The notes: generated from the letters alone by a model not told the origin. A stretch of DNA of 64,000 nucleotides from Azovibrio restrictus DSM 23866 (GCF_000429665.1 NZ_AUCH01000006.1:1-64000); one strand, 5' to 3'. Shown: positions 21,641-32,702, counted from the stretch's first letter. A program made the numbers and translations.

Positions 21641-21847
21641 CTAGCCGCCGCCCACGGCGACGACGATTTCCAGCGTGTCGCCGGAGTTCAGCCAGGTGCT
21701 CTCGTGCTGGCTCCTGGGGACGATCTCGCCATTGCGTTCCACGGCAACGCGCTTGCCGGCGTAGCCCAGGCTTGCAAGCAGGGCGGCGACGGTCAGGGAG
21801 GTTTCGGTAAAGCTGCGGCGGCTGCCGTTCAGGGTGATGTCGAGCAT
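21641..21847 (-). CDS. thiS: Sulfur carrier protein ThiS
   Basis: A 68-residue ubiquitin-like sulfur carrier (MLDITLNGSRRSF... to ...TLEIVVAVGGG). The C-terminal Gly-Gly that is adenylated and thiocarboxylated is present, in fact as GGG. The start at 21847 gives the usual ThiS length; upstream in-frame codons lack conservation. It is the first gene of a thiS-thiG-trmB unit and divergent from the CHASE hybrid kinase. Confidence 0.93.
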   Translation of the reverse strand: MLDITLNGSRRSFTETSLTVAALLASLGYAGKRVAVERNGEIVPRSQHESTWLNSGDTLEIVVAVGGG

Positions 21848-22127
21848 GGCGGCTGTTGGGGTGCCCGCCTCGGGGCTGCCAGGAAACAAGTGGCCCCAAG
21901 TTTACTACTGATGCCCAGGTTCGCGGGGGCTTCTGGTGTCCAGGGGTAGAGGGCAGCGCTCGCCGCTCCGGTCCACCGCGCCCGAGAGCCCGGGGAAGCC
22001 CGGTCCGGCCCGGGCGGCTGCCGGATTCCACACCCATCCGGGGGCCGATGCAGGTATGCTGACAGCACAGCTAGTCAATGGCAGGGCTCCGGCATTGCGG
22101 GGAGCCGGTCTGTCATCGGGAGGCATC

Positions 22128-25172
<3,045 letters not shown>

Positions 25173-25405
25173 GGGGATCACCCACTGTCCTTACGTTCCA
25201 AGCAGAAACGATGGTGGAACACGTCGCCCCGCCTGCGACAGATCTATTCAGCCCGCAGGCAGGGGGCCCTTACAGGCGATCGGCCGGGAAGCCGCAGCGG
25301 CCGGAGGGATAGGTTTTATCGAGGGTTTTGATCAAATTTACTTCATGAAAATTTTGTTTCACTCCAGTAGGATGAGGGCTCGCCAACCACAGGAGTTGAA
25401 CGGAT

Positions 25406-25603
25406 ATGAAAATCACGAATCTTGTTGAGCGCGGTGCAGAGTACTTGTATGTCAAGCTGGGAGAAGCCGTCGTGGCCATCCAGCAGGTGGCCCTGGTGAA
25501 GGGGCACCCCATGTGGGAAGTCGAAAGAAAAAGTGGAACCGGCCTGAAGAAGCGCCTGATCGTTCCCGCCCGTTCCCTGGCGCCCCTGCCCGGCGGACAA
25601 TAG
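25406..25603 (+). CDS. Small conserved-looking protein of unknown function
   Basis: A 65-residue protein (MKITNLVERGAEYLYVKLGE...), not recognised. Composition and spacing are protein-like: alternating hydrophobic stretches (AVVAIQQVALVKG) and a basic C-terminal half. It has AGGAG 10 nt before the ATG, an AT-rich 5' region from about 25315 and a strong Rho-independent terminator at 25684-25718, so it looks like an independent monocistronic gene. No signal peptide or metal motif is visible. Confidence 0.6.
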   Translation: MKITNLVERGAEYLYVKLGEAVVAIQQVALVKGHPMWEVERKSGTGLKKRLIVPARSLAPLPGGQ

Positions 25604-25683
25604 AGCCCCCAGGATTTCGCGGCCCGGGCTCCCCTGATCCCCGAAGCAGCCCACTGCTTCCGAGCCCGCCCCGAAAGACAGCA

Positions 25684-25718
25684 AAAGGCCCGACCAGTCA
25701 GACTGGCCGGGCCTTTTT
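25684..25718 (+). terminator. Rho-independent terminator
   Basis: AAAGGCCCG-CCAG pairs with CTGG-CGGGCCTTT around a 5-nt loop (one internal mismatch), followed by TTTTT at 25714-25718. It closes the 65-residue gene and may also work in reverse because of the A-rich left flank. Confidence 0.85.
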
Positions 25719-25819
25719 CCGTCAGGGGCCCTCTCGCAATGCATCCTTGCTGCAGCATCGCCGGATGCTGCCTTAGGCTACCGGTTTTCCCAGTGTATGC
25801 GCGGTGCAAATGCCGGCCT

Positions 25820-26290
25820 TCAATCTAGTTTCAGGCGCATCAGGGCGTTGGGAATCACGATACCTCGCCGCACGGGTTCCCGTTGCTCGACGATCTGGAA
25901 GCCGAAGCGTGCGTAAAAGCCCTGAGCGGTTCGACTGACATCTGAGCTTAACTCGGACAGCCCGCGTGCTCTGGCCTCACTCAGGATGTGCTGCATCAGG
26001 CGGGTTCCCAGGCCCCGGCCTGGGTGCGCCCCTGATACGAAGAAGTGGTCGATGTAGCCGTCCGCCTGCAGGTCAGCGTAGGCCACGACGCAGCCCTCCA
26101 GCTCCACGACGAAGGGATTGAGGGCCCTGATGCGCTGCTCCCAAACGAGCGGGTCAATATCTTGTGGCGCCCATGCCTCGATTTGCGCCTTGGTGTAGTC
26201 CCGCGCGGCGATCTGATGAATTGCGGAGTAATGCACCGCCAGGAGGGCGGCTTCCTCCCCCGGTGCGAATCGGCGAATCTTCACGTTCAT
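25820..26290 (-). CDS. GNAT family N-acetyltransferase
   Basis: A 156-residue acetyltransferase. Motif A (HFFVSGAHPGRGLGTRLMQHILSE-like, with the acetyl-CoA loop GRGLGT) and the C-terminal FYARFGFQIVEQR strand-helix are typical of GNAT proteins. The start at 26290 (MNVKIRRF) gives the standard length. The substrate is unknown. It is convergent with the 65-residue gene's terminator and divergent from the ferric-reductase-like gene. Confidence 0.9.
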   Translation of the reverse strand: MNVKIRRFAPGEEAALLAVHYSAIHQIAARDYTKAQIEAWAPQDIDPLVWEQRIRALNPFVVELEGCVVAYADLQADGYIDHFFVSGAHPGRGLGTRLMQHILSEARARGLSELSSDVSRTAQGFYARFGFQIVEQREPVRRGIVIPNALMRLKLD

Positions 26291-26488
26291 GGTTCCCGAG
26301 CGTTGAGTGATGTTTCTGCTGTCGTGCCCATGATCGCGTTCAGGGCGAACAAATGGCAACCTCTTGATACATCTCCCTGAGCTGCATCCCGGTATGCTGT
26401 ATGGCTTATCGGCAGTTCGATGCCGTGCCAGCGAATCCGCTTTCTGGTCATCCGTAAATGGTGCCCGACAGTCCGCCAGAGGTCTTCC

Positions 26489-27826
26489 ATGAACCGCATC
26501 AAAATCGCCCTAGCAGCCATCCTGCTTTTATTGACATTCCTATGGCTGGCAGCAGACACCCTGTATCCGCAGCCCCTGAGCTACTTCGCCTTTCGTGCCG
26601 TATTTGTCCAATATAGCGGCGTGCTCGGCATGGGGCTGATGAGTATCGCCATGCTGTTGGCCCTGCGGCCCAAATGGGTGGAGCCCCATCTGGACGGCCT
26701 GGACAAGATGTACCGCCTGCACAAATGGCTGGGCATCAGTGCCCTGGTGGTTTCCGTGCTGCACTGGTGGTGGGCCAAAGGCACGAAATGGATGGTGGGT
26801 TGGGGGTGGCTGGAAAGACCCGCCAGGAAGCCCGGTCCCGGGGCAGACACCCTGGGCGCCGTCGATGGCTGGCTGCGTTCCCAGAGAGGCCTGGCGGAAT
26901 CCATTGGTGAATGGGTGTTCTATATTGCGGTCGCCCTGATCGTGCTGGCCCTGATCAAGCGTTTTCCCTACCACTGGTTCGTCAAGACCCACAAGTGGCT
27001 GGCTGCGGCCTACCTGGCCCTGGCCTACCACTCCGTGGTCCTCACCAAGTTCGACTACTGGACCCAGCCCGTTGGCTGGGTCATGGCCCTGTTGCTGCTG
27101 GGCGGCAGCGTGGCTGCCGTGCTCTCACTGGTGGGAAAGATCGGCGCAGGCCGCAAGGTACAGGGTAGCATCGAGTCCCTCACCGAATACCCGGCCTTGC
27201 GGGTACTCGAAACCGTGGTGGTCCTCGAAGAAGGCTGGCCCGGTCACAGGGCCGGACAATTTGCCTTCGCCACCTCGGACAAGCGCGAAGGCGCACACCC
27301 CTACACCATCGCCTCCGCCTGGAACCCGGCAGATCGGCGCCTGACCTTCATCACCAAGGCTCTGGGCGACCATACCAGCCGTCTGCGGGAGCGCTTGAAA
27401 ATCGGCATGCCGGTCACGGTTGAAGGCCCCTACGGCTGTTTCGACTTTGAAGATGCCCTGCCGCACCAGATCTGGATCGGTGCCGGTATCGGCATCACGC
27501 CATTCATCGCCCGGCTCAAGCAGCGCATTGCCCAACCTGACGCCAAGATCATCGACCTGTTCCACCCTACGGCGGATTACGACCAGGCCGCGCTGGACCG
27601 CCTCACGGCAGATGCCGCCGCTGCGGGCGTGAGGCTGCACCTGTTGGTCGATGGCAAGGATGGACGGCTCAATGGAGAACGCATCCGGGCGCTGGTGCCG
27701 GACTGGCAATCCGCCAGTCTCTGGTTCTGCGGCCCGGCGGGGTTCGGCCAGGCGCTACGGGAGGACTTCCGTGCCAGCGGCCTGCCCCCGGAGCACTTCC
27801 ACCAGGAACTGTTCCAGATGCGGTGA
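26489..27826 (+). CDS. Ferric-reductase-like transmembrane flavocytochrome
   Basis: A 445-residue membrane oxidoreductase. The N-terminal half has about six helices with four histidines in the ferric-reductase arrangement (H78 and H92, H168 and H181) to hold two haems. The C-terminal half is ferredoxin-NADP reductase-like: an FAD site variant HPYTIASA near 270, the NAD(P) motif GAGIGITPF and a CGPAGFG near the end. It probably moves electrons from NAD(P)H through FAD and haem across the membrane, to ferric iron or another acceptor. Start at 26489 with AGAGG 6 nt upstream. It stands alone. Confidence 0.88.
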   Translation: MNRIKIALAAILLLLTFLWLAADTLYPQPLSYFAFRAVFVQYSGVLGMGLMSIAMLLALRPKWVEPHLDGLDKMYRLHKWLGISALVVSVLHWWWAKGTKWMVGWGWLERPARKPGPGADTLGAVDGWLRSQRGLAESIGEWVFYIAVALIVLALIKRFPYHWFVKTHKWLAAAYLALAYHSVVLTKFDYWTQPVGWVMALLLLGGSVAAVLSLVGKIGAGRKVQGSIESLTEYPALRVLETVVVLEEGWPGHRAGQFAFATSDKREGAHPYTIASAWNPADRRLTFITKALGDHTSRLRERLKIGMPVTVEGPYGCFDFEDALPHQIWIGAGIGITPFIARLKQRIAQPDAKIIDLFHPTADYDQAALDRLTADAAAAGVRLHLLVDGKDGRLNGERIRALVPDWQSASLWFCGPAGFGQALREDFRASGLPPEHFHQELFQMR

Positions 27827-28036
27827 TGGCCTGCGGATTGCGGCTTGGGGGGCGGTCCAGCATTGGGAGTGGTGCAACTGGCCGATAAGGAAACTGATGG
27901 TCCCGGTCGTTTGGACAGCCCGGGGGGAGGAACAAGCCCGGAACATGTCCGAACTTTAGAATGGGGATGGCGTGGAGTTTGCAACCAAGCCACTCGCTAT
28001 TGGGGGCCAATGAGCACTGCTGCGTGTTGCTGCGGT

Positions 28037-28378
28037 TCAAGCGCCAAGCAGCCTTCTTGCCAACACTGACTGCATATCGCGGCGGCCATCAGCAATCAGG
28101 TAGATGATGACTTGGCTGCCTGTGATGCGGTAAATCAAGCGGTACGGTTTGAAGAAGGTCTGGCGGTATTCTTTGATGCCGAGACTGACCAGTTCCTTCG
28201 GATAGCTACCGCGTTCCGGGAATTTGGACAGACTCTCCACAACGTCCATCAACTCGTCCAGCACATAGCTGGCGTTGGCCACGCAATCGAATTCTGAGAT
28301 GTAGTCGTGGATGGCCTCTAAATCCTGCTCCACGCCCTCGGTAAGCAGGACTTCGAACTTGGCGGACGTGCCTGCCAT
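28037..28378 (-). CDS. RelE/ParE-type toxin
   Basis: A 113-residue toxin-like protein with the ParE/RelE fold pattern: FEVLLTEGVEQDLEAIHDYI, KEYRQTFFKPYRLIYRITGSQVIIYLIADGRRD. ParE-type members poison gyrase, RelE-type cleave ribosome-bound mRNA; the sequence looks nearer ParE but this is not decisive. It follows its antitoxin with a 1-nt stop/start overlap (TGATG). Confidence 0.9.
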   Translation of the reverse strand: MAGTSAKFEVLLTEGVEQDLEAIHDYISEFDCVANASYVLDELMDVVESLSKFPERGSYPKELVSLGIKEYRQTFFKPYRLIYRITGSQVIIYLIADGRRDMQSVLARRLLGA

Positions 28379-28653
28379 CAGACTGCGGCTCGTTTGGCGC
28401 GGAGACGGGCAACAACGTCGGCCACGGGCTTGACCTTGCCAGCGGCCACGTCTTGATTGCCTAGCGCGAGGATTTTCAGGAGGGCCAGAGTTTCTTGCGT
28501 CTCTTCGAACGAGGCGACGTCCTGCAGCACAGCCTTGGCCTCACCGTTTTGGGTGATGACCATGGGCTCACGCTGCTCGGCGAGGCGCGACAGAACCTCC
28601 GCAGCGTTGGCCTTGAGATAGCTGATCGGCTTGACTTGTGATGAGTAGCGCAT
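28378..28653 (-). CDS. Phd/YefM-type antitoxin
   Basis: A 91-residue antitoxin with the Phd/YefM N-terminal DNA-binding fold (ISYLKANAAEVLSRLAEQREPMVITQNGEAKAVLQ) and a charged C-terminal tail for toxin binding. It comes first in the operon, as usual, with AGGAG 8 nt before the ATG. Its promoter overlaps four AAGAC repeats (28666-28703), likely the autoregulatory operator. Confidence 0.92.
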   Translation of the reverse strand: MRYSSQVKPISYLKANAAEVLSRLAEQREPMVITQNGEAKAVLQDVASFEETQETLALLKILALGNQDVAAGKVKPVADVVARLRAKRAAV

Positions 28654-28665
28654 GGCTGTGCTCCT

Positions 28666-28710
28666 GTCTTAATTGGGTCTTAATATAGTCTTTTTATGGT
28701 CTTGCGACAA
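28666..28710 (-). promoter_or_regulatory. Toxin-antitoxin promoter with four 11-bp-phased AAGAC operators
   Basis: Reading the minus strand, -35 TTGTCG (28710-28705), a 17-nt spacer and -10 TATATT (28687-28682) precede the antitoxin. AAGAC occurs four times, occupying 28703-28699, 28692-28688, 28681-28677 and 28670-28666, an exact 11-bp period. The copies span spacer, -10 downstream edge and leader, so binding of the antitoxin would block transcription. Confidence 0.7.
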
Positions 28711-28727
28711 GGTGCGGAGACGGCCTC

Positions 28728-28985
28728 GGGAGACATCCAGCCACGTCCGCTCATCGGATCGTTTTCATCAGCGCCCGACCAGGAAAACTCAACACGTGCC
28801 ACGCCACCGATATCAGCGACCCGGGCATCGATATCGCCTTACACCAAACCAAACCGGAATTCGCCAGTCAAATCGTTGCGGATCGTGACGTGCGCTGCTA
28901 CTTCCATATCAAAGTAATCAGCATCCCAGACTTCCATGCAGGTGATGCGCCAAGTGCCCAGCACAGCCTGCTCCGCCTTTTTCAT
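28728..28985 (-). pseudogene. Decayed conserved hypothetical gene (premature stop, lost 3' end)
   Basis: From the ATG at 28985 the frame reads MKKAEQAVLGTWRITCMEVW and continues to FRFGLV, then TAA at 28841-28839. The same frame then continues as protein-like sequence (GDIDARVADIGGVARVEFSW, GADENDPMSGRGW) to about 28735. From memory of the family (proteins with LGTWRITEME...GxFxFGxVQGDID...VEFSWxG...GRGW), a glutamine codon CAA has become TAA and the last third is missing. The ATG overlaps the stop of the upstream gene (ATGA), so the two were once coupled. The surviving ORF of 48 codons is unlikely to be functional. Confidence 0.75.
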
Positions 28986-29539
28986 TCGGCACCCGCTAAG
29001 CCGGCTTCTGCCCAGAAATGGTCGAAATCATCGCCCACGCCCCAGCCGACGTCTTGCCCCAGTTGGCGCACCCGGTCTAGCCGGGCGAGGAAAGCCACCT
29101 GCTGCACAGCGGGCAAGGCCAGTACGTATTTCAGCGCCTGCTCGAACATCCGCACCAGTGCGTCGTAAAAGCCTTCATCGTCCATGCCACAACCGGCCAG
29201 AAAATCGAACACTTCCTCACAGTAGAACACAGTGAGTTCGGCCAAGCCCTCAGGCTGACCCAGCGCCTTCTTGTAATCGCTGATGGCTTTTTTCGCCTTG
29301 GCCACCGACTGCGGCTTGCGGTAGTCCGGCGGGTTAATCCATTGAGTGATCACATCCTTGTAGGGCTTCAGCGGGTCATCGCCCAAGCCAAAGCGGGCAT
29401 GCAGGAAGGTCTTGTTGTCCTTGCTGGCCGCGTACAGGTCTTGCACCAGCCCTAGCAGACCGGCACGGTCGAAATCAGCCAGTCTAGTTTTGACGTCGCT
29501 CCAGCTGGGGGTGGTTTTGGTGAGTTTCTTCGTGGCCAT
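28982..29539 (-). CDS. Conserved hypothetical protein (DUF6155-like)
   Basis: A 185-residue, mostly helical protein (MATKKLTKTTPSWSDVKTRL...). The N-terminal LxxFDRAGLLGLVQDLYAAS, FLHARFGLG and IXPxxYRKPQSVAKAKKAISDYKKA pattern resembles DUF6155-type proteins; the assignment is from memory. No catalytic motif or membrane segment is seen. It is followed, with a 4-nt overlap, by the decayed gene at 28728-28985. Function unknown. Confidence 0.75.
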   Translation of the reverse strand: MATKKLTKTTPSWSDVKTRLADFDRAGLLGLVQDLYAASKDNKTFLHARFGLGDDPLKPYKDVITQWINPPDYRKPQSVAKAKKAISDYKKALGQPEGLAELTVFYCEEVFDFLAGCGMDDEGFYDALVRMFEQALKYVLALPAVQQVAFLARLDRVRQLGQDVGWGVGDDFDHFWAEAGLAGAE

Positions 29540-29622
29540 ATCAACTACTGCTTGTCACTATTTGAAGAACACAGTAACACGGCCCAAACCCGGGCCAACG
29601 CTGGCATCTGTGGCAGATAAGG

Positions 29623-29646
29623 AAAAAGCCAGCGCAAGGCTGGCTT
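29623..29646 (-). terminator. Rho-independent terminator, minus strand
   Basis: On the minus strand AAGCCAG (29646-29640) pairs with CTGGCTT (29632-29626) around a 7-nt loop and is followed by TTTTT (29627-29623). It lies 9 nt beyond a tRNA-3'-end-like sequence and may be the remnant of a tRNA gene's terminator. No complete gene now feeds it. Confidence 0.6.
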
Positions 29647-29654
29647 CTTCGAAT

Positions 29655-29680
29655 TGGTGGCCGAAGGGCTACCGAATTGG
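29655..29680 (-). other. tRNA 3'-end-like remnant, possible degenerate attachment site
   Basis: Plus-strand TGGTGGCCGAAGG (29655-29667) matches the 3' end of the tRNA-Ala gene at 33540 (TGGTGGACCGAAGG) with a single 1-nt gap. The following CGAA-T spacing is also tRNA-like. Read on the minus strand it gives CCTTCGGCCACCA followed by a terminator hairpin, as expected downstream of a tRNA gene. Confidence 0.35.
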
Positions 29681-29795
29681 TGTCAATAGTACCTTCTGAG
29701 AAGGTTTGGTGGCCAGTTCAATGTCCTGCTTACGCAGAAGAGAATACTTTTGTCGCGGTCGGAACAAATGGCGCGCCATAGGCCTCGTTTGCTCA

Positions 29796-29870
29796 TTTTT
29801 GTTTCGATCAAAGCAAAAATGAGCAAGTGAGGCCAAAGACTGCTATATTTTGTTTCGATCAAGACAAATA
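29796..29870. promoter_or_regulatory. hipBA promoter region with twin operators
   Basis: Two imperfect palindromes share TTTTGTTTCGATCAA: one centred on GATC at 29806-29809, one on GATC at 29857-29860, 51 bp apart (about five helical turns). TATATT at 29844-29849 between them is a plausible -10 for hipB at 29877. HipB-type regulators bind such repeated palindromes to autoregulate, so these are likely its operators. Confidence 0.65.
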
Positions 29871-29876
29871 TATCAA

Positions 29877-30131
29877 ATGGAACTGACTTCAGCCTCCTCT
29901 CTAGGCGCCGAGGTTCGGCGTAAGCGCAAGAGCCTAAAACTCACACTGGAGCAGACCGCATTGGTCTCCGGTGTGTCCATGTCTTTCCTTCGTGGCCTGG
30001 AAAAAGGCAAGGAATCCTGCCAGCTGGCTCCCACCCTCAAAGTGCTGAGGGCGCTTGGCATATCGGTCCGGCTTGATGGCCTGGCCTTGTCTGCAGACCC
30101 AAGCGCGAGCCAGAGGGAGGCGACCGAGTGA
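29877..30131 (+). CDS. hipB: HipB-like antitoxin / XRE transcriptional regulator
   Basis: An 84-residue Cro/C1-type helix-turn-helix protein (LGAEVRRKRKSLKLTLEQTA, then SGVSMSFLRGLEKGKESCQL, TLKVLRALGISVRL). It is the DNA-binding partner that restrains HipA kinase and represses the operon. The start at 29877 is preferred: an in-frame ATG at 29850 would lie inside the second operator. Its stop overlaps the GTG start of hipA (GTGA). Confidence 0.9.
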   Translation: MELTSASSLGAEVRRKRKSLKLTLEQTALVSGVSMSFLRGLEKGKESCQLAPTLKVLRALGISVRLDGLALSADPSASQREATE

Positions 30132-31417
30132 GCCGCCTTCAAGTCTTTGCGAACGAGAAAGCCTTGGGCTGGTTCGGTTTCGAGGCAGGCGACTATTTCT
30201 TCGAGTACAACGATGCTTGGTTGTCCGCGCCAGAAGCGTATGCCCTGTCGCCGGTCTTTCCGCTTGGCCAACAGCGAGTCACGGGGCCTTCGGTCAAGTT
30301 CTTTTTCAAGAACCTGTTGCCCGAAGGGCAAATCCTAGAGGCCCTTTCCATCGAGGAGGGCGTAGCGCTCGATAACCTGCTGGAATTCTTCGCCAGGCTG
30401 GGCAGGGATTGTCCAGGAGTCTTGTCCTTGCTCCCGGAGGGGCAATCCCCGATCCTGGAACAGCATTGGGAAGTGCTCACCCGTGACGACTTGAGGCAGA
30501 GAATCGCAGCGCGTGCCCGTAGGCCACTCATCAAGTCCCGCGACGATGCCAGCATGTCCCTGGCAGGGGCCCAGGACAAGATGGGGGTTCGCTACGATCC
30601 AGGGACCCCGCAACTATGGGAGCCGGTCGGTGGCGCGCCATCCACCCATATTCTGAAGCCTGAGAACCGCAATCCTGCTTTCGTGCCAACGGTCATCAAC
30701 GAATACCTGTGCATGCGCCTGGCAAAGCGTATGAAGCTGCCTGTTCCCAATGTGTATCTGGAGCGCTTGCCGGAGCCGGTGCTGATCGTTGAGCGCTACG
30801 ACCGCGAAGTGAGGTCAGGTCATGTCACGTCAGATGTGCCGGGGCCAAAAGAAATGGTTTCAGGTTACGTGACCTGCCTGCATCAAATCGACTTCTGTCA
30901 GTTGCTCAACAAAGACAGTTTCTTCAAGTACGAGCGCAACGGCAATCTGGTCGGCCTCAAGGAAATCTTCGATCAGACCAAGCTGTTCCAGACACCGGGG
31001 CCCGCCAGGCTGCACCTGGTCGATTGGGTGATCTTCAACTACCTGATCGGCAATGCCGACGCCCACGCAAAAAATCTGTCTGTGCTGGTGACACCCCAAG
31101 GACTAGAGCTGGCACCTTTCTACGATCTTCTCAGTGTGGTTCCGTATGGAGATGAGCGGCTGGCATTATTCATCGGGTATGCAGAAACCTTCGACGCGGT
31201 CACGTCCGTTGCATGGCAAGAGTTCTGCGAGGACTGTCAGCTTTCCTATCCGGCTTTCAAAAAGCGCCTGGAGTTTTTCTGCAAGCGCTTGCCAGCTGCA
31301 TGGAAGGCTGAGGTCGACGGAGTGAAAGGCATGCTGGAATTGGAGGAGGCCCTGGTGGCGAAGATCACAAATTGCATGGACCGCTTTGTGGGGCATGCCC
31401 TGGAGGCTGCAAGCTGA
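30128..31417 (+). CDS. hipA: HipA-family serine/threonine kinase toxin
   Basis: A 429-residue kinase. The N-terminal HipA module (about 1-120) is followed by the kinase core with the conserved SLAGAQDKMGV loop, STHILKPE (nucleotide-binding lysine), LIVERYDR, catalytic NADAHAKNLSVL and the YDLLS metal-binding segment. In E. coli HipA phosphorylates glutamyl-tRNA synthetase and induces persistence; relatives have other targets, so the substrate here is open. Translation starts at GTG 30128, coupled to hipB by a 4-nt overlap. The moderate GC content and odd codon use compared with the surrounding genes fit horizontal acquisition. Confidence 0.93.
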   Translation: MSRLQVFANEKALGWFGFEAGDYFFEYNDAWLSAPEAYALSPVFPLGQQRVTGPSVKFFFKNLLPEGQILEALSIEEGVALDNLLEFFARLGRDCPGVLSLLPEGQSPILEQHWEVLTRDDLRQRIAARARRPLIKSRDDASMSLAGAQDKMGVRYDPGTPQLWEPVGGAPSTHILKPENRNPAFVPTVINEYLCMRLAKRMKLPVPNVYLERLPEPVLIVERYDREVRSGHVTSDVPGPKEMVSGYVTCLHQIDFCQLLNKDSFFKYERNGNLVGLKEIFDQTKLFQTPGPARLHLVDWVIFNYLIGNADAHAKNLSVLVTPQGLELAPFYDLLSVVPYGDERLALFIGYAETFDAVTSVAWQEFCEDCQLSYPAFKKRLEFFCKRLPAAWKAEVDGVKGMLELEEALVAKITNCMDRFVGHALEAAS

Positions 31418-32021
31418 AACCCCGGCAAGTTCCTCGACGATCCTCGCTCTCCCGCTGTTGCAGTGCTTCCGGATAGAGGTACTCCCGGGGAGTCAGCGCC
31501 AGCGGCAATTGGGCAAGCAAGCCGGGTACTTCAGCATTCCATTCCTGATGTGAAGCAAGGTTTCATGCAGGGCAGGAGTAGCGTGCCAGCCCTTTCTCTT
31601 TCCGTGCTCCGCCCCATGAAGCCCTGCTGCGGGAGCATCGGGATACTCCCCATCCGTTGATGCGTCAGTTCGCGCGTTGCGTATGCGGTAAGCCCCCGGC
31701 GAATTCTGAGATGCTGCCTCTAGTGCGGGGAGGTTTCACTCGCTACCGACTGATTGCCTGCTTGTCGGCCTTTGCCGACCTTGAGCTTCTCGCCGGGATC
31801 GGGCAGAAATGCGCCGGTTTCCAGCCGCTCAGTAACTGATGGTGGTCAATGGCCGCTTTCGGCGGAATCGTAGGACGGCACCCGGCCAGAAGCGGCCGTT
31901 GCTCTTGCAGCCCGTTAGCAGACAATCGATTATTGCACCGGTATGCTATGGGCGTTTTAAATGCGCCCGTCTTCGAGAAGTTGAGCCTGCCCCCTTTTGC
32001 TTTAGAGGAACTATTTTTGAT
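31418..32021. other. Gene-poor interval with possible coding remnants
   Basis: No intact gene is supported over these 604 bases. On the minus strand around 31445-31560 a short open frame (HQEWNAEVPGLLAQLPLALT, then PREYLYPEALQQRESE) looks like the remnant of a protein, broken upstream by TGA. There is a hairpin GTCGGC-CTTT-GCCGAC near 31766-31781 without a T tract. GC content drops towards the right end. Confidence 0.5.
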
Positions 32022-32468
32022 ATGAAAATGACAGAACAAGGAATCCAAAAAGAAGAAATTACGTCAGCGATTTTAGAGCGTATTAAAAAATACGACGGTT
32101 TTAATACATTCGAGCTTTTTGCCATGTTTATGGGGAAGGCTCAAATTTTGGAATTTGGATTAAAGAACCTTCTTGGTCAGCGATGCGGGTATAATTTTGA
32201 CAAAATGAAGCGCTGGACGCTAGGCACAACTACGAAACATCTTAAAGATTCTGGACTGCGTTCTGATTTTATTAAGCTGCTTGAAAGTGTCGTTACCCAC
32301 CGCAATTATATTGCTCATGAGCTTCTAGCCAATGATGCTATCATTAAGTCTATTACTGGAGGAAGAAGTGGTAGGCTTGAAATTAGGCATCTTGAAAAAG
32401 CTATATACGAACTGGAACAAATTATTCTATTTCATGACTGGTGCGTTGAATATAATGAATGGGATTAA
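32022..32468 (+). CDS. HEPN-like helical protein of unknown function
   Basis: A 148-residue AT-rich gene encoding a mostly helical protein. It contains THRNYIAHELL (around residue 90), which fits the R-x4-H signature of HEPN nuclease domains, and a terminal YELEQIILFHDWCVEYNEWD helix. HEPN proteins are often RNases in toxin or phage-defence systems, but many are inactive and the family is not firmly recognised here. The ATG at 32022 follows GAGGA at a long spacing; ATG 32028 is an alternative. Its codon use is very unlike the core genes, pointing to recent acquisition. Confidence 0.65.
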   Translation: MKMTEQGIQKEEITSAILERIKKYDGFNTFELFAMFMGKAQILEFGLKNLLGQRCGYNFDKMKRWTLGTTTKHLKDSGLRSDFIKLLESVVTHRNYIAHELLANDAIIKSITGGRSGRLEIRHLEKAIYELEQIILFHDWCVEYNEWD

Positions 32469-32580
32469 TATCACCCAACAACCTTTTACGCCAAACAGCA
32501 CAACAGAGTCGCTACTTGCTTGCCATGCAGTTGCACCGTACGTTGAGGCAAGCGTTTAGATCACAAAGGCAATAATAATT

Positions 32581-32603
32581 GGGGTCTGACCCGGTCTGAC
32601 CCC
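32581..32603. repeat. GGGGTC/GACCCC palindromic repeat
   Basis: GGGGTCTGACC followed by GGTCTGACCCC, with outer arms GGGGTC and GACCCC and an internal direct repeat GGTCTGACCC. Such palindromes occur as REP-like elements in proteobacteria. It is followed by CTATTTTT and could also act as a terminator for the HEPN-like gene. Confidence 0.5.
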
Positions 32604-32702
32604 TATTTTTCTGATCCAGTTCCCAGTTAGAAGCAGACGAAGGGAAATACTGCTCGAAGCTGTCACTGGCAAAATTATCGCTTTATTGAGCAAGTGTCGC
32701 GT

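Noticed and set aside
21848..22127. Possible TPP riboswitch before thiS
   Set aside because: No CTGAGA or ACCTGATC-type conserved segments are found on the minus strand.
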